DNA of 64,000 nucleotides. Origin: Flavobacterium sp. ACN6. GTDB lineage: Bacteria > Bacteroidota > Bacteroidia > Flavobacteriales > Flavobacteriaceae. The notes under the pieces were generated by a model. That model worked only from the letters and a program-made list of their open reading frames with translations. It searched no databases and had not been told where the DNA came from. Of the stretch, positions 27,796 through 38,494 are shown one piece after another. Each line of letters starts with the position of its first letter. Positions within the stretch are counted from its first letter, which is position 1. Both the position numbers and the translations under genes were made by a program. The stretch lies in the NCBI RefSeq assembly GCF_002304005.1, contig NZ_MRCQ01000003.1, forward strand, positions 310,001-374,000, in the 5' to 3' direction.

Positions 27796-28788
27796 TTATT
27801 CTTTATCTAATTTGTATTTAGCTAAGTCCATTCCGAAAGTTAAATTCTTAACAGCTACAAGTTCATCTAGCTCAGTTAAAGATTTTTTACCAAAATTACG
27901 GAATTTCATTAAGTCATTTTTATTGAACGATACTAAATCACCAAGTGTATCAACTTCAGCCGCTTTCAAGCAATTTAATGCTCTCACAGATAAATCCATA
28001 TCAACAAGCTTAGTTTTAAGCAATTGTCTCATATGCAATGACTCTTCATCATACGATTCTGTTTGTGCAATTTCGTCAGCCTCAAGTGTAATTCTTTCAT
28101 CAGAAAACAACATGAAATGGTGAATTAAAACTTTAGCAGCTTCAGTAAGAGCATCTTTTGGATTAATAGATCCATCAGTTTTAATTTCAAAAACCAATTT
28201 TTCGTAATCTGTTTTTTGCTCTACACGGAAATTTTCGATTGCATATTTTACATTTTTTACCGGAGTAAAAATAGAATCTGTAAAAATCGTTCCAATTGCA
28301 GCATTTTGTTTTTTGTTCTCCTCAGCAGGAACGTATCCTCTACCTTTTTCGATTGTTAAATCGAAGTTCAATTTGATTTTAGAATCTAAATTACAGATAA
28401 CAAGGTCTGGATTCAAAACTTGAAAACCTGAGATAAATTTTTGAAAATCACCTGCTGTTAATTGATCTTTACCAGAAACAGAAATAGTAACTGATTCATT
28501 ATCGATATCTTCAATTTGACGTTTGAAACGTACTTGTTTCAGATTAAGGATAATTTCGGTAACATCTTCAACAACACCTGAAATAGTAGAAAACTCATGA
28601 TCTACACCTTCGATACGAACAGATGTAATTGCATAACCTTCTAATGCTGAAAGCAAAACTCTTCTAAGTGCATTACCAACTGTCAATCCGTAACCAGGTT
28701 CTAAAGGTCTAAATTCGAATTTACCTTCAAAATCGGTTGAATCGATCATGATAACTTTATCGGGCTTTTGAAAATTAAATATTGCCAT
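27796..28788 (-). CDS. rpoA: RNA polymerase subunit alpha
   Basis: A 330-residue alpha subunit. The N-terminal dimerisation domain has [28 protein letters not shown]; the C-terminal domain (about 255-330) has the helix-hairpin-helix [15 protein letters not shown] and [13 protein letters not shown] that contact UP elements and activators. Its position between rpsD and rplQ is the standard one. Confidence 0.99.
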   Translation of the reverse strand: MAIFNFQKPDKVIMIDSTDFEGKFEFRPLEPGYGLTVGNALRRVLLSALEGYAITSVRIEGVDHEFSTISGVVEDVTEIILNLKQVRFKRQIEDIDNESVTISVSGKDQLTAGDFQKFISGFQVLNPDLVICNLDSKIKLNFDLTIEKGRGYVPAEENKKQNAAIGTIFTDSIFTPVKNVKYAIENFRVEQKTDYEKLVFEIKTDGSINPKDALTEAAKVLIHHFMLFSDERITLEADEIAQTESYDEESLHMRQLLKTKLVDMDLSVRALNCLKAAEVDTLGDLVSFNKNDLMKFRNFGKKSLTELDELVAVKNLTFGMDLAKYKLDKE

Positions 28789-28809
28789 AAATTTCGACTA
28801 AGTCAATTA

Positions 28810-29415
28810 TTATTTGTTGTACAACTCTACGATTAATTGTTCTTTAATGTTTTCTGGAATTTGAAGTCTCGCAGGTACAGAAACGAAAGTTCCTTCTTTA
28901 AGATCATTGTTCCAAGTAATCCATTCATAAACATGACTTGAATTTGATAAAGAACGTTCGATAGCTTCTAAAGATTTAGATTTTTCACGAACTGCAACTT
29001 TATCACCAGGCTTAAGGTGGTAAGAAGGAATATTAACAACTTCTCCATTTACAGTAACGTGTCTGTGAGAAACGATTTGACGCGCACCTCTTCTAGATGG
29101 AGCAATTCCCATTCTAAAAACAACATTATCTAATCTAGCTTCACATAGTTGTAATAAAACTTCACCAGTAACTCCTTTAGTAGCTGATGCTTTTTCGAAT
29201 AAATTTCTGAATTGTTTTTCTAAAATTCCATAAGAATATTTAGCTTTTTGCTTTTCCATTAACTGAACAGCGTACTCAGATTTTTTTCCTCTTTTTTTAG
29301 CCATCCCGTGTTGTCCAGGTGGGTAATTTCTTTTTTCGAAAGATTTATCATCTCCGAAGATTGCCTCGCCAAATTTACGAGCGATTTTGGTTTTAGGACC
29401 AGTATATCTTGCCAT
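28810..29415 (-). CDS. rpsD: 30S ribosomal protein S4
   Basis: A 201-residue S4 with the N-terminal [16 protein letters not shown] and the S4 RNA-binding domain ([18 protein letters not shown], about 93-155). The N-terminal zinc-binding cysteines of some S4 forms are absent. S4 nucleates assembly of the 30S body and in many bacteria represses its own operon. Separated from rpsK by 91 nt with no clear promoter. Confidence 0.98.
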   Translation of the reverse strand: MARYTGPKTKIARKFGEAIFGDDKSFEKRNYPPGQHGMAKKRGKKSEYAVQLMEKQKAKYSYGILEKQFRNLFEKASATKGVTGEVLLQLCEARLDNVVFRMGIAPSRRGARQIVSHRHVTVNGEVVNIPSYHLKPGDKVAVREKSKSLEAIERSLSNSSHVYEWITWNNDLKEGTFVSVPARLQIPENIKEQLIVELYNK

Positions 29416-29506
29416 TTTAAAAAAAATTTAAGGTAGAAATTATGAATTCAGGTCTAATCCTTCGATAATCTATGTTCTACCTTGTTTATACTATAAAAAT
29501 AAAAAA

Positions 29507-29890
29507 TTAAACTCTACGTCTTTTCGGAGGACGACATCCGTTGTGAGGCATTGGAGTAACATCAATAATTTCTGTAACTTCAATTCCACCGTTATGAATA
29601 GAACGGATAGCAGACTCACGTCCGTTACCTGGTCCTTTTACATAAACTTTCACTTTTTTAAGTCCTGCCTCAAGTGCTACTTTAGAGCAATCTTCTGCTG
29701 CCATTTGAGCTGCATAAGGAGTGTTCTTTTTAGAACCTCTAAAGCCCATTTTACCAGCTGAAGACCAAGAGATAACTTCACCTTTCTTATTAGTCAAAGA
29801 AATAATAATGTTATTAAAAGTGGCAGAAATATGAGCCTCACCCGTTGATTCAACGATAACTTTACGTTTTTTTGCAGTTGCTTTAGCCAT
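29507..29890 (-). CDS. rpsK: 30S ribosomal protein S11
   Basis: A 127-residue S11 with [15 protein letters not shown] near the N-terminus and the C-terminal signature [29 protein letters not shown] ending. It lines the platform near the mRNA exit. It starts 8 nt after the rpsM stop. Confidence 0.99.
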   Translation of the reverse strand: MAKATAKKRKVIVESTGEAHISATFNNIIISLTNKKGEVISWSSAGKMGFRGSKKNTPYAAQMAAEDCSKVALEAGLKKVKVYVKGPGNGRESAIRSIHNGGIEVTEIIDVTPMPHNGCRPPKRRRV

Positions 29891-29898
29891 ATTACTTA

Positions 29899-30273
29899 TT
29901 ATTTAGTTGCTTTTTTCTTGTTAGCAACAGTTTTTCTTTTACCTTTTCTTGTTCTTGAGTTGTTTTTAGTTCTTTGCCCTCTTAATGGAAGACCAGATCT
30001 ATGACGAATACCTCTGTAACATCCAATATCCATTAAACGCTTAATGTTTAAAGAAACTTCAGAACGTAATTCTCCTTCAATTTTGTAAAATGAAACAGCT
30101 TCACGAATTGCTCCGATCTCATCATCATTCCAATCTTGAACTTTTTTATCTTGGCTTACTTGAGCTTTCTCCAAAATCTCAATAGCTCTACTTTTTCCTA
30201 ATCCGAAGATGTAGGTAAGTGCAATAACACCTCTTTTGTTTTTTGGGATATCTACCCCTGCTATTCTTGCCAT
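29899..30273 (-). CDS. rpsM: 30S ribosomal protein S13
   Basis: A 124-residue S13. It has [19 protein letters not shown], the helix-two-turn-helix region, and the basic tail [19 protein letters not shown] that contacts P-site tRNA. S13 lies in the head of the 30S subunit and forms inter-subunit bridges. It follows rpmJ after 2 nt. Confidence 0.99.
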   Translation of the reverse strand: MARIAGVDIPKNKRGVIALTYIFGLGKSRAIEILEKAQVSQDKKVQDWNDDEIGAIREAVSFYKIEGELRSEVSLNIKRLMDIGCYRGIRHRSGLPLRGQRTKNNSRTRKGKRKTVANKKKATK

Positions 30274-30275
30274 AA

Positions 30276-30392
30276 TTATCCTTGTCTTTGTTTAAATCTA
30301 GGATTCTTTTTGTTTATTACGTACAGTCTCCCTTTTCTACGCACGATAATGCACTCGGCACTTCTCTTTTTTACTGATGCTCTAACTTTCAT
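30276..30392 (-). CDS. rpmJ: 50S ribosomal protein L36, zinc-free type
   Basis: A 38-residue protein read directly from the sequence: it starts [20 protein letters not shown] and ends NPRFKQRQG. The canonical zinc-ribbon L36 has three cysteines and a histidine; here only one cysteine (C14) remains, and the CxxC and the histidine before KQRQG are replaced, so this is a C-minus (zinc-independent) form. Located between infA and rpsM, 12 nt after the infA stop, its usual place. Confidence 0.97.
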
Positions 30393-30404
30393 AGTGAATA
30401 TCCT

Positions 30405-30620
30405 TTAATATCGATAAGTAATTCTTGCTTTTGACAAATCGTAAGGACTCATTTCTAGTTTCACTTTATCACCAGGTAATAATTTGATGTAATGCATACG
30501 CATTTTTCCAGAAATATGAGCAATTACAATATGTCCATTTTCTAACTCTACACGGAACATTGCATTTGATAATGCTTCTATAATTGATCCGTCTTGTTCT
30601 ATTGCTGATTGTTTTGCCAT
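30405..30620 (-). CDS. infA: Translation initiation factor IF-1
   Basis: A 71-residue S1-fold protein: [23 protein letters not shown], then [32 protein letters not shown]-1 binds the 30S A site during initiation. It starts 7 nt after the secY stop, with no adk or map gene between, unlike many bacteria. Confidence 0.99.
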   Translation of the reverse strand: MAKQSAIEQDGSIIEALSNAMFRVELENGHIVIAHISGKMRMHYIKLLPGDKVKLEMSPYDLSKARITYRY

Positions 30621-30627
30621 AAATATA

Positions 30628-31974
30628 TTAAGCTACCGCTTTTCTATTTTTACCAGTCTTCATTAAACCATCATAATGTTTGTTTAACAAGTATGAATTG
30701 ATCTGTTGAATAGTATCTATTGCAACACCAACCATAATTATTAATGAGGTACCTCCAAAAAACATTGCCCAAGATTGTTGTACATCCATAATACTTACAA
30801 CAATAGCTGGGAACACAGCAATCAAAGCAAGGAATAAAGATCCTGGGAAAGTTATTAAAGACATCACTTTATCAAGAAAATCAGAAGTTTCAGCTCCTGG
30901 ACGAACGCCCGGAATAAAACCACCGCTTCTCTTTAAATCATCAGCCATTTTGTTAGTAGGTACAGTGATCGCTGTATAAAAGAATGTAAATACAATTATT
31001 AAAGTTGCAAAAACAAAATTATACCAGAAACCAAACATATTACTAAATGCACCAACAATAGATTGTGATGTGTCTGATTTAGACAATCCAGCTACAGCCG
31101 CAGGAATAAACATAATTGCCTGAGCAAAAATAATTGGCATAACCCCAGAAGCATTAAGCTTTAGAGGAATCCATTGTCTATTACCTCCTGCCAAATCTTG
31201 CTCATAGTCTCCAGTTGTTGTACGACGAGCGTACTGAACTGGAATTCTACGTACTGCCATTGTAAGCAATACACAAGAAATGATAACTAACAGCCACACA
31301 ATAATTTCAATAACTAATAACATTGGACCTCCATTGTTATTGGTAACACGAGTGGTAAACTCTTGGATAAAAGCTTGCGGTAAACGAGCTAAAATTCCAA
31401 CCATAATTAACAATGAAATACCATTTCCAATACCTTTATCTGTAATTTTCTCTCCAAGCCACATAGCAAAAATTGTACCAGTAACTAAGATTATAACAGA
31501 AGAGAACAAAAATTCAGGAGAATTAAAGCCTAGCAAAAATGCATTACTAGGCAATGTTCTGTATAAATTATAGATATAAGTTGGACCTTGAACCAATGTG
31601 ATAGCGATTGTCAACCAACGAGTGATTTGATTAATCTTTTTTCTACCACTTTCTCCATCATTTTGAAGTTTTTGTAAATATGGAATCGCAATCCCCATCA
31701 ACTGAACAACAATAGACGCAGAAATATAAGGCATGATACCTAAAGCAAAAACTGAAGCTTTAGAGAAAGCACCCCCGGTGAACATGTCTAGAATAGATCC
31801 TAGACCATTTTTAGTTTGTCCCGCTAAACCAGTCAATTGCGTTGCGTCAATTCCAGGAAGCGTAACGTGTGCTCCAAAACGATATACTAAAAGTAATCCT
31901 AATGTAATTAAGATTCTATTCTTTAGTTCTTCGATTTTCCAAACATTACTTATTGATTCAATAAATTTCTTCAT
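30628..31974 (-). CDS. secY: Preprotein translocase subunit SecY
   Basis: A 448-residue protein with ten membrane helices forming the SecYEG channel. Recognisable parts: [22 protein letters not shown] (TM1), the plug region [21 protein letters not shown] (TM2), GNGISLLIM, and the C5 loop [10 protein letters not shown]. It follows rplO after 13 nt in the spc section of the operon. Confidence 0.99.
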   Translation of the reverse strand: MKKFIESISNVWKIEELKNRILITLGLLLVYRFGAHVTLPGIDATQLTGLAGQTKNGLGSILDMFTGGAFSKASVFALGIMPYISASIVVQLMGIAIPYLQKLQNDGESGRKKINQITRWLTIAITLVQGPTYIYNLYRTLPSNAFLLGFNSPEFLFSSVIILVTGTIFAMWLGEKITDKGIGNGISLLIMVGILARLPQAFIQEFTTRVTNNNGGPMLLVIEIIVWLLVIISCVLLTMAVRRIPVQYARRTTTGDYEQDLAGGNRQWIPLKLNASGVMPIIFAQAIMFIPAAVAGLSKSDTSQSIVGAFSNMFGFWYNFVFATLIIVFTFFYTAITVPTNKMADDLKRSGGFIPGVRPGAETSDFLDKVMSLITFPGSLFLALIAVFPAIVVSIMDVQQSWAMFFGGTSLIIMVGVAIDTIQQINSYLLNKHYDGLMKTGKNRKAVA

Positions 31975-31987
31975 CTTAATAGATAAG

Positions 31988-32440
31988 TTATATAGTTACA
32001 GCTTCTCCACCAGCAGCTTCAATAGCCGCTTTTGCAGTTGCAGTAAATTTGTGGGCAGTTACTTTTAATTTTGCTTTCAATTCTCCTCTACCTAAAATCT
32101 TAACGATTTCATTTTTAGTAGCTAAACGATTTGCTACGAAATCTGTCATAGAAACAGAATCAGTGATTGCACCGTTATCAACTAATAATTGAAGAGTATC
32201 TAAATTAACACCTTCGTATTCTTTACGATTGATGTTTTTGAAACCAAACTTAGGCACACGTCTTTGAAGTGGCATTTGCCCTCCCTCAAAACCAATCTTT
32301 TTAGAATAACCAGAACGAGATTTAGCTCCTTTGTGTCCTCTTGCAGCGGTACCACCTTTTCCAGAACCTTCTCCTCTACCTAATCTTTTATTTTGATTGT
32401 GTGTAGAACCCTCAGCAGGTTGTAAGTTACTTAAATTCAT
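31988..32440 (-). CDS. rplO: 50S ribosomal protein L15
   Basis: A 150-residue L15 with the glycine- and basic-rich N-terminus (NQNKRLGRGEGSGKGGTAARG, GQMPLQRRVPKFGF) that threads into 23S rRNA and a compact C-terminal domain. It starts 11 nt after rpmD. Order rpsE-rpmD-rplO-secY is canonical. Confidence 0.99.
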   Translation of the reverse strand: MNLSNLQPAEGSTHNQNKRLGRGEGSGKGGTAARGHKGAKSRSGYSKKIGFEGGQMPLQRRVPKFGFKNINRKEYEGVNLDTLQLLVDNGAITDSVSMTDFVANRLATKNEIVKILGRGELKAKLKVTAHKFTATAKAAIEAAGGEAVTI

Positions 32441-32451
32441 AACAGTATTTG

Positions 32452-32634
32452 TTATTTAGCTTCTTCAACAGAAACTAAGTGTTTAACTTTGTTTATCATC
32501 CCAAGGATAGCAGGATTTGACTCATGCTCCACAACTTGTCCCATTTTACGTAGACCTAAAGCTTCCAACCCTCTCTTTTGAGAAAGAGGACAGTTGATTT
32601 TGCTTCTTACTTGTTTTACTAATAATTTAGCCAT
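32452..32634 (-). CDS. rpmD: 50S ribosomal protein L30
   Basis: A 60-residue L30: [30 protein letters not shown] is the conserved core. L30 is dispensable in some lineages but kept here, in its usual place between rpsE and rplO. Confidence 0.98.
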   Translation of the reverse strand: MAKLLVKQVRSKINCPLSQKRGLEALGLRKMGQVVEHESNPAILGMINKVKHLVSVEEAK

Positions 32635-32646
32635 AATTTCCTTGAA

Positions 32647-33168
32647 TTAACCTTTAAAAACTTTTTCTAAAGAAACACCTCTTTGTTTTGCAACAGTATG
32701 AGCGCTTCTCATTTGCAATAAAGCATCAAAAGTTGCTTTTACTACGTTATGTGGATTTGATGATCCTTGAGATTTAGACAATACGTCGTGAATTCCTACT
32801 GATTCAAGAACTGAACGAACAGCTCCACCAGCAATAACTCCAGTACCATGAGAAGCTGGAATTAAAAATACACGCGCACCACCAAATTTTCCTTTTTGTT
32901 CGTGAGGAACAGACTGACCATTTAAAGGAATTCTAACTAAATTTTTCTTAGCATCTTCTACTGCTTTCGCAATTGCTTCAGAAACGTCTTTAGATTTTCC
33001 TAATCCATGACCAACTACTCCATTTTCATCACCTACAACTACAATAGCAGAAAAACCGAAAGCTCTACCTCCTTTTGTAACCTTAGTAACACGATTAACA
33101 CTTACTAGACGATCTTTAAGTTCAAGACCACTAGGTTTTACCAATTCTACATTTTTGTATTTAGACAT
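32647..33168 (-). CDS. rpsE: 30S ribosomal protein S5
   Basis: A 173-residue S5. The N-terminal double-stranded-RNA-binding-like domain has [25 protein letters not shown] and the C-terminal part [23 protein letters not shown]5 sits at the mRNA entry site and affects fidelity. It starts 6 nt after the rplR stop. Confidence 0.99.
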
Positions 33169-33174
33169 AATATA

Positions 33175-33525
33175 TTAGAATTTAAGTCCAGCTGCTCTTG
33201 CGCCTTCCGCTAATGATTTAATACGACCGTGATATAAATATCCACCTCTATCAAAAGTGATGGTATCAATCCCAGCTTTTAACGCTTTCTCTGCAACTAA
33301 TTTTCCAACAGCAGCAGCGATTTCAACGTTAGTACCTTTTCCTATTTCTTTTTCTCTCGAAGATGCAGCTAATATAGTAACTCCATTTACATCATCAATA
33401 ATTTGAGCGTAAATTTCTTTGTTACTTCTAAATACAGATAATCTTGGTTTAGCAGCAGAACCGCTAATCGTTTTTCTAATTCTGAATTTAATTCTCTGTC
33501 TTCTTTCAGATTTTGTTAATGACAT
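33175..33525 (-). CDS. rplR: 50S ribosomal protein L18
   Basis: A 116-residue L18 with [19 protein letters not shown] and the C-terminal [24 protein letters not shown]. It binds 5S rRNA together with L5. Placed between rplF and rpsE as usual. Confidence 0.99.
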   Translation of the reverse strand: MSLTKSERRQRIKFRIRKTISGSAAKPRLSVFRSNKEIYAQIIDDVNGVTILAASSREKEIGKGTNVEIAAAVGKLVAEKALKAGIDTITFDRGGYLYHGRIKSLAEGARAAGLKF

Positions 33526-33536
33526 AATCTTATTTT

Positions 33537-34079
33537 TTAAGCTGATTTACCTGCTTTTCTTCTTAATACTTCACCCACAAATTTAACACCTTTTCCTTTG
33601 TACGGCTCAGGCTTACGGAAACCTCTGATTTTCGCAGCTACTTGACCTAAAAGTTGTTTATCAAATGATGTTAATTTTACGATAGGGTTCTTACCTTTTT
33701 CAGATATTGTTTCTAAAGATACTTCTGGAGCAATTTCTAAAACAATATTGTGAGAATATCCAAGAGCTAAATCTAATTTTTGACCTTGGTTTGAAGCTCT
33801 ATAACCAACTCCAACTAATTCTAGTTCTTTTGTAAAACCTTCATTCACACCAATAATCATGTTATTGATTAATGATCTGTATAATCCGTGTTTTGCTCTA
33901 TGGTCTTTATGATCAGACGATCTTTCTACTTGTACTTGATCGCCTTCAACTTTTACATTTACGTCCGAAAACTCCTGAGTTAGTTGACCTTTTTTTCCTT
34001 TTACTGTAATTATACCGTCTTTAACTTCTACAGTTACTCCAGCAGGAACTACAATTGGGCTTTTACCTATTCTTGACAT
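33537..34079 (-). CDS. rplF: 50S ribosomal protein L6
   Basis: A 180-residue L6 made of two similar domains: [18 protein letters not shown] opens the first, and [14 protein letters not shown] near the C-terminus is the family signature. It lies near the sarcin-ricin loop and the factor-binding site. It starts 18 nt after rpsH. Confidence 0.99.
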   Translation of the reverse strand: MSRIGKSPIVVPAGVTVEVKDGIITVKGKKGQLTQEFSDVNVKVEGDQVQVERSSDHKDHRAKHGLYRSLINNMIIGVNEGFTKELELVGVGYRASNQGQKLDLALGYSHNIVLEIAPEVSLETISEKGKNPIVKLTSFDKQLLGQVAAKIRGFRKPEPYKGKGVKFVGEVLRRKAGKSA

Positions 34080-34097
34080 CTTATCTAGTCTTTAAAA

Positions 34098-34496
34098 TTA
34101 GTATACGTAACAAATTACTTCACCACCTACATTTAATTGTTTCGCTTGTTTTCCAGTCATAAGACCTTTTGAAGTCGAAACAATTGCAATTCCTAATCCG
34201 TTAAGGATTCTTGGTAATTTGGCAGCACCTGCATATTTACGTAAACCAGGTTTACTAATTCTTTGGATATCTTTAATTACAGGCTCTTTAGTATCTTTAT
34301 CATACTTTAAAGCAATTTTGATAGAACCTTGAACAGTGTTCGTTTCAAATTTGTAACTCAAGATATAACCTTGATCAAATAAGATCTTAGTTATTTCTTT
34401 TTTAAGATTAGAAGCTGGAATTTCAACAACTTTGTGGTTTGCAGCCACAGCGTTACGAACTCTAGTCAAATAATCTGCAATAGGATCTGTATACAT
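34098..34496 (-). CDS. rpsH: 30S ribosomal protein S8
   Basis: A 132-residue S8. I chose the ATG at 34496 (MYTDPIADYLTRVRNAV), which is the conserved start; the frame is open for 20 more codons upstream to 34556 but that part reaches close to the rpsN stop and is not conserved. The C-terminal signature GIAIVSTSKGLMTGKQA is present. S8 binds 16S rRNA helix 21 and often regulates the spc operon. Confidence 0.98.
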   Translation of the reverse strand: MYTDPIADYLTRVRNAVAANHKVVEIPASNLKKEITKILFDQGYILSYKFETNTVQGSIKIALKYDKDTKEPVIKDIQRISKPGLRKYAGAAKLPRILNGLGIAIVSTSKGLMTGKQAKQLNVGGEVICYVY

Positions 34497-34574
34497 ATGT
34501 ATTTGATTGCGATTATGGTTTTCAGGAAGCACTCTGCCTCCTGAACCTTTAATCAATTTATAAACTTTTTTAAA

Positions 34575-34844
34575 TTACCAGCTGGCTTTTTTCACACCTG
34601 GAATTAATCCATTGTTAGCCATTTCACGGAAAGTTACACGTGAAATACCGAATTGACGGATATAACCTCTTGGTCTACCTGTTAATTTACAACGATTGTG
34701 TAAACGAACTGGTGAAGCATTTTTAGGTAATTTTTGCAGGCCTTCATAATCTCCAGCTTCTAATAAAGCTTTTCTTTTTTCAGCGTACTTAGCTACCGTT
34801 TTCTCTCTTTTAACCTCGCGGGCTTTCATTGATTCTTTAGCCAT
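34575..34844 (-). CDS. rpsN: 30S ribosomal protein S14
   Basis: An 89-residue S14 of the short zinc-free type (S14 without the CxxC...CxxC set): it has [33 protein letters not shown] core with a single cysteine. It starts 3 nt after rplE. The zinc-free form matches the zinc-free L36 in the same operon. Confidence 0.98.
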   Translation of the reverse strand: MAKESMKAREVKREKTVAKYAEKRKALLEAGDYEGLQKLPKNASPVRLHNRCKLTGRPRGYIRQFGISRVTFREMANNGLIPGVKKASW

Positions 34845-34847
34845 GTC

Positions 34848-35399
34848 TTAATTCTTTTTAAAAGGTAATCCTAATTCAGCCAATAATGACTTTGCTTCCT
34901 TATCTGTTTGTGCAGTAGTAACAAATGTAATATCCATTCCTGAGATTTTGTTTACTTTGTCAATATCAATTTCTGGGAAAATGATTTGCTCCAAAACTCC
35001 AAGATTGTAGTTACCTCTTCCGTCGAAACCAGTAGCTTTAATACCACTAAAATCTCTAACACGCGGTAAAGCAGAAGTAATAAGTCTATCTAAAAACTCA
35101 TACATTCTTTCACCACGTAAAGTAACTTTTGCTCCAATAGGCATCCCTTTTCTCAATTTGAAAGACGCAACGTCTTTCTTTGAAATTGTAGATACTGCTT
35201 TTTGTCCAGTGATCTTTGTTAACTCATCAACTGCATAGTCAATAAGTTTCTTATCAGATACAGCTGCACCAACTCCACGGCTCAAAACGATTTTTTCAAG
35301 TTTTGGAACTTGCATAACGTTTGTATATCCGAACTCCTCTTTAAGAGCAGAGATTACTCTACTCTTATATTCTTCTTTTAGTCTAGGTGTATATGCCAT
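34848..35399 (-). CDS. rplE: 50S ribosomal protein L5
   Basis: A 183-residue L5 with [18 protein letters not shown] near the N-terminus and the loop [20 protein letters not shown]5 binds 5S rRNA and contacts P-site tRNA. It starts 2 nt after the rplX stop. Confidence 0.99.
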   Translation of the reverse strand: MAYTPRLKEEYKSRVISALKEEFGYTNVMQVPKLEKIVLSRGVGAAVSDKKLIDYAVDELTKITGQKAVSTISKKDVASFKLRKGMPIGAKVTLRGERMYEFLDRLITSALPRVRDFSGIKATGFDGRGNYNLGVLEQIIFPEIDIDKVNKISGMDITFVTTAQTDKEAKSLLAELGLPFKKN

Positions 35400-35401
35400 T
35401 A

Positions 35402-35716
35402 CTATAGTACTTGATTAGATTTTTTTGAAAATCTTACTTTCTTATCTCCTTCTACTCTAATACCTACTCTAGTTGTTTCCTTTGTTTTAGGATCAATTAG
35501 TGCAATGTTAGAAATTTGAATAGAAGCTTCTTTTTTAACGATACCACCTTGAGGGTTTTTAGCACTTGGTTTTGTATGTTTCGAAACCATGTTTACACCT
35601 TCAACTATCGCTTTATTTTTCTCACGGTAAACACGTAAAACTTTACCTTCAGCACCTTTATGGTCTCCAGCAATAACTCTTACGATATCTCCTGATTTAA
35701 TTTTTAGCTTTATCAT
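35402..35716 (-). CDS. rplX: 50S ribosomal protein L24
   Basis: A 104-residue L24 with an N-terminal KOW motif ([21 protein letters not shown]) and the basic stretch [18 protein letters not shown]24 starts 50S assembly by binding the 5' end of 23S rRNA. It begins 11 nt after rplN. Confidence 0.99.
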   Translation of the reverse strand: MIKLKIKSGDIVRVIAGDHKGAEGKVLRVYREKNKAIVEGVNMVSKHTKPSAKNPQGGIVKKEASIQISNIALIDPKTKETTRVGIRVEGDKKVRFSKKSNQVL

Positions 35717-35727
35717 CTTAAAACGAA

Positions 35728-36096
35728 TTAAAGCACTTCTGGTGCTAATGATACAATTTTCATGAATTGTTTTTCACGAAGTTCTCTTGCTACCGGACCA
35801 AAAACACGTGTTCCTCTCATTTCCCCTGCAGCGTTCAAAAGAACACATGCATTGTCATCGAAACGGATATAAGAACCATCAGCTCTTCTCACTTCTTTTT
35901 TGGTACGTACAACAACTGCAGTTGAAACAGCTCCTTTTTTAACGTTACCGTTAGGAGTTGCATCTTTAATAGATACTACAATCTTGTCACCAACAGAGGC
36001 ATACCTTCTTTTGGTACCTCCTAAAACACGGATAGTTAAAACTTCTTTTGCTCCCGTGTTATCTGCTACTTTTAGTCTTGATTCCTGTTGTACCAT
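35728..36096 (-). CDS. rplN: 50S ribosomal protein L14
   Basis: A 122-residue L14: [20 protein letters not shown] opens it, and [23 protein letters not shown] is the conserved end region. L14 forms bridge B8 to the 30S subunit and binds RsfS. Two nt separate it from rpsQ. Confidence 0.99.
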
Positions 36097-36098
36097 AA

Positions 36099-36359
36099 TT
36101 ATTTAGCTCTTTCTAAGATTTCAACTAATCTCCAACATTTTGTCTTACTTAAAGGACGCGTTTCGCTAATTCTTACAGTATCTCCAATGTTACAGTCGTT
36201 TGTTTCGTCGTGTGCAACGTATTTCTTTGTTTTCAACACGAACTTACCGTATAATGGGTGTTTTACTTTTCTTACTTCAGCAATAACAATAGATTTATCC
36301 ATTTTATTTGAAGTAACAACACCTATTCTTTCTTTTCTTAAATTTCTTTTTTCTTCCAT
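36099..36359 (-). CDS. rpsQ: 30S ribosomal protein S17
   Basis: An 86-residue OB-fold protein: [20 protein letters not shown], then [19 protein letters not shown] and the signature [18 protein letters not shown]. It binds 16S rRNA early in assembly. It starts 17 nt after rpmC. Confidence 0.99.
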   Translation of the reverse strand: MEEKRNLRKERIGVVTSNKMDKSIVIAEVRKVKHPLYGKFVLKTKKYVAHDETNDCNIGDTVRISETRPLSKTKCWRLVEILERAK

Positions 36360-36376
36360 CTTTCAGCAGAATACAA

Positions 36377-36568
36377 TTATTGTAACTCTCTTTTAGTTAA
36401 CTCTGTAGCTAATCTTGCAACTGTTCTTCTTACACTTCTAATTTGAAGCGGGTTAGCAATTGGAGATATAGCGTGAGCCATTTTTAGGTCAGCATATACT
36501 TTCTTAGTTTGACTAAGTTTTTCTTGCAACTCCGCTGCAGAAAGATCTTTTATTTCTGATTGTTTCAT
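36377..36568 (-). CDS. rpmC: 50S ribosomal protein L29
   Basis: A 63-residue two-helix protein (EIKDLSAAELQEKLSQTKKV ... NPLQIRSVRRTVARLATEL). L29 lies at the polypeptide exit tunnel near L23 and helps dock SRP and trigger factor. It begins 12 nt after rplP. Confidence 0.98.
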   Translation of the reverse strand: MKQSEIKDLSAAELQEKLSQTKKVYADLKMAHAISPIANPLQIRSVRRTVARLATELTKRELQ

Positions 36569-36580
36569 AATAAATATAAA

Positions 36581-37006
36581 TTATGCTTCGAAATCTCTAG
36601 CAACGACGAACTTAGTTTTTACTGGAAGTTTCTGAGCTGCAAGACGTAAAGCCTCTTTTGCAACTGACAATGGAACTCCTCCAACTTCAAACATAATTCT
36701 TCCTGGTTTAACAACGGCAGCCCAATACTCAACTGCTCCTTTACCTTTACCCATACGTACTTCAAGAGGTTTCTTAGTAATAGGTTTGTCTGGAAATATT
36801 TTGATCCATAATTGTCCTTCTCTCTTCATGAAACGAGTTGCAGCAATACGTGCAGCTTCGATTTGACGAGAAGTTAAGAACATTCCATCTTCATGTACAG
36901 ATTTAATACCAAACATTCCATTTGAAAGTTCGTGCCCTCTTTGAGAGTTACCTTTCATTTTACCTTTTTGTACCTTACGGTATTTTGTTCTTTTAGGCTG
37001 TAACAT
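36581..37006 (-). CDS. rplP: 50S ribosomal protein L16
   Basis: A 141-residue L16: [20 protein letters not shown] at the start and [20 protein letters not shown] as the family signature. It contacts the A-site tRNA elbow and the peptidyl-transferase region. It follows rpsC after 19 nt. Confidence 0.99.
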   Translation of the reverse strand: MLQPKRTKYRKVQKGKMKGNSQRGHELSNGMFGIKSVHEDGMFLTSRQIEAARIAATRFMKREGQLWIKIFPDKPITKKPLEVRMGKGKGAVEYWAAVVKPGRIMFEVGGVPLSVAKEALRLAAQKLPVKTKFVVARDFEA

Positions 37007-37025
37007 TTTTCTTTAGTTTAAAAAT

Positions 37026-37784
37026 TTACTTTCTTTTACGAGCGTCTGGTTTTCCGCCTTTGTTAAAGTTAGATTTGCCTCTAGGAGCATCTCCACCTTT
37101 ACCACCACCTGTACCAGATTGTTTTTTGTCCATTCCAGCAAGTGGAGAAAGTTCTCTCTTACCGTAAACTTCACCTTTCATGATCCATACTTTGATACCC
37201 ATTCTACCGTAAGTAGTGTGAGCTTCAGCCAAAGCATAATCAATATCAGCTCTGAAAGTTGATAGAGGAATTCTACCTTCTTTGAAACCTTCTGAACGCG
37301 CCATCTCTGCACCATTCAAACGACCAGAAATCAAAACTTTGATACCTTCAGCGTTCATACGCATAGAAGCAGCAATAGCCATTTTGATTGCACGTCTGTA
37401 AGAAATACGGCTTTCGATTTGACGAGCGATGCTTGTCGCCACAAGATAAGCATCTAACTCAGGTCTTTTAATTTCAAAGATGTTAATTTGAACCTCTTTG
37501 TCAGTAACTTTCTTAAGTTCTTCTTTTAACTTGTCTACCTCTTGTCCACCTTTTCCGATAATGATACCAGGTCTAGCAGTAGTGATAGTAACGGTTACAA
37601 GTTTCAAAGTTCTCTCGATGATTACTTTTGATACACTAGCTTTTGATAAACGAGCATGGATATACTTTCTGATTTTGTGATCTTCGGCAAGTTTGTCACC
37701 GTAATCATTTCCACCATACCAGTTTGAGTCCCATCCTCTGATGATACCAAGTCTATTTCCAATTGGATTTGTCTTTTGTCCCAT
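37026..37784 (-). CDS. rpsC: 30S ribosomal protein S3
   Basis: A 252-residue S3. The KH domain carries [20 protein letters not shown] (GxxG loop near residue 75-80), and the C-terminal domain the signature [20 protein letters not shown]. About 35 extra residues at the end ([18 protein letters not shown] and a basic tail) make it longer than the E. coli protein of 233. S3 lines the mRNA entry channel with S4 and S5. Confidence 0.99.
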   Translation of the reverse strand: MGQKTNPIGNRLGIIRGWDSNWYGGNDYGDKLAEDHKIRKYIHARLSKASVSKVIIERTLKLVTVTITTARPGIIIGKGGQEVDKLKEELKKVTDKEVQINIFEIKRPELDAYLVATSIARQIESRISYRRAIKMAIAASMRMNAEGIKVLISGRLNGAEMARSEGFKEGRIPLSTFRADIDYALAEAHTTYGRMGIKVWIMKGEVYGKRELSPLAGMDKKQSGTGGGKGGDAPRGKSNFNKGGKPDARKRK

Positions 37785-37789
37785 GCTGC

Positions 37790-38203
37790 TTAAGAATTGC
37801 TTTGTGTGTTATTGATAGCCCCAAGCACGATTGTAACGTGGTTAGAACGTTTTCTTATTCTGTGTGCACGACCTTGTGGAGCTGGACGAAGTCTTTTCAA
37901 CATCATTCCACCATCTACTCTGATCTCTTTAACAAATAATCCAGCTTCTTCTAAATTACCTTCACTATTTTTTTGCTCCCAGTTGTTGATTGCAGATAAT
38001 AATAGTTTTTCTAGTTTTCTTGAAGCTTCTTTAGAACTGAATCTTAAAATGTTAAGTGCTCTTTCTACCTTCTGACCTCTTACCAAGTCCGCTACTAAGC
38101 GCATTTTTCTAGGTGAAGTAGGGCAGTTATTCAATTTTGCGAAAGCAATAGACTTATTAGCCTCTTTTCTCGCATCTGCTGTTTCTCTTTTACGAACTCC
38201 CAT
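37790..38203 (-). CDS. rplV: 50S ribosomal protein L22
   Basis: A 137-residue L22 with [20 protein letters not shown] and the beta-hairpin end region [20 protein letters not shown] that reaches into the exit tunnel and is the site of macrolide resistance changes in other bacteria; nothing looks altered here. It starts 6 nt after rpsS. Confidence 0.99.
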
Positions 38204-38209
38204 TGCTTC

Positions 38210-38488
38210 TTATTTTTTACCTTTATTTTTTGCTCCAGCATGACCTCTAAAAGATCTAGTTGGTGAAAACTCTCCTAATTTGTGACCTACCATGTTTTCT
38301 GTTACGTAAACTGGTACAAATTGACGACCGTTATGAACTGCGATAGTTTGTCCAACGAAATCTGGAGTAATCATTGAAGCTCTAGACCAAGTCTTTACAA
38401 CTGCATTTTTACCACTTTCTACGTTTTCTTGAACTTTCTTGTCTAATTTATAATGAACGAAAGGTCCTTTTTTTAATGAACGTGCCAT
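38210..38488 (-). CDS. rpsS: 30S ribosomal protein S19
   Basis: A 92-residue S19: [19 protein letters not shown], then [20 protein letters not shown] and [17 protein letters not shown]. It sits in the 30S head with S13. It begins 6 nt after the rplB stop. Confidence 0.99.
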   Translation of the reverse strand: MARSLKKGPFVHYKLDKKVQENVESGKNAVVKTWSRASMITPDFVGQTIAVHNGRQFVPVYVTENMVGHKLGEFSPTRSFRGHAGAKNKGKK

Positions 38489-38494
38489 ATCTTA

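Noticed and set aside
31280..31573. 97-residue open frame antisense to secY, and similar antisense frames across the ribosomal operon
   Set aside because: They mirror highly conserved genes on the other strand, have no promoter or homology-like motifs, and their composition is that of a complement of a coding strand.
34497..34556. Extended N-terminus of ribosomal protein S8
   Set aside because: The 20 extra residues are basic and unconserved; MYTDPIADYL is the family start.
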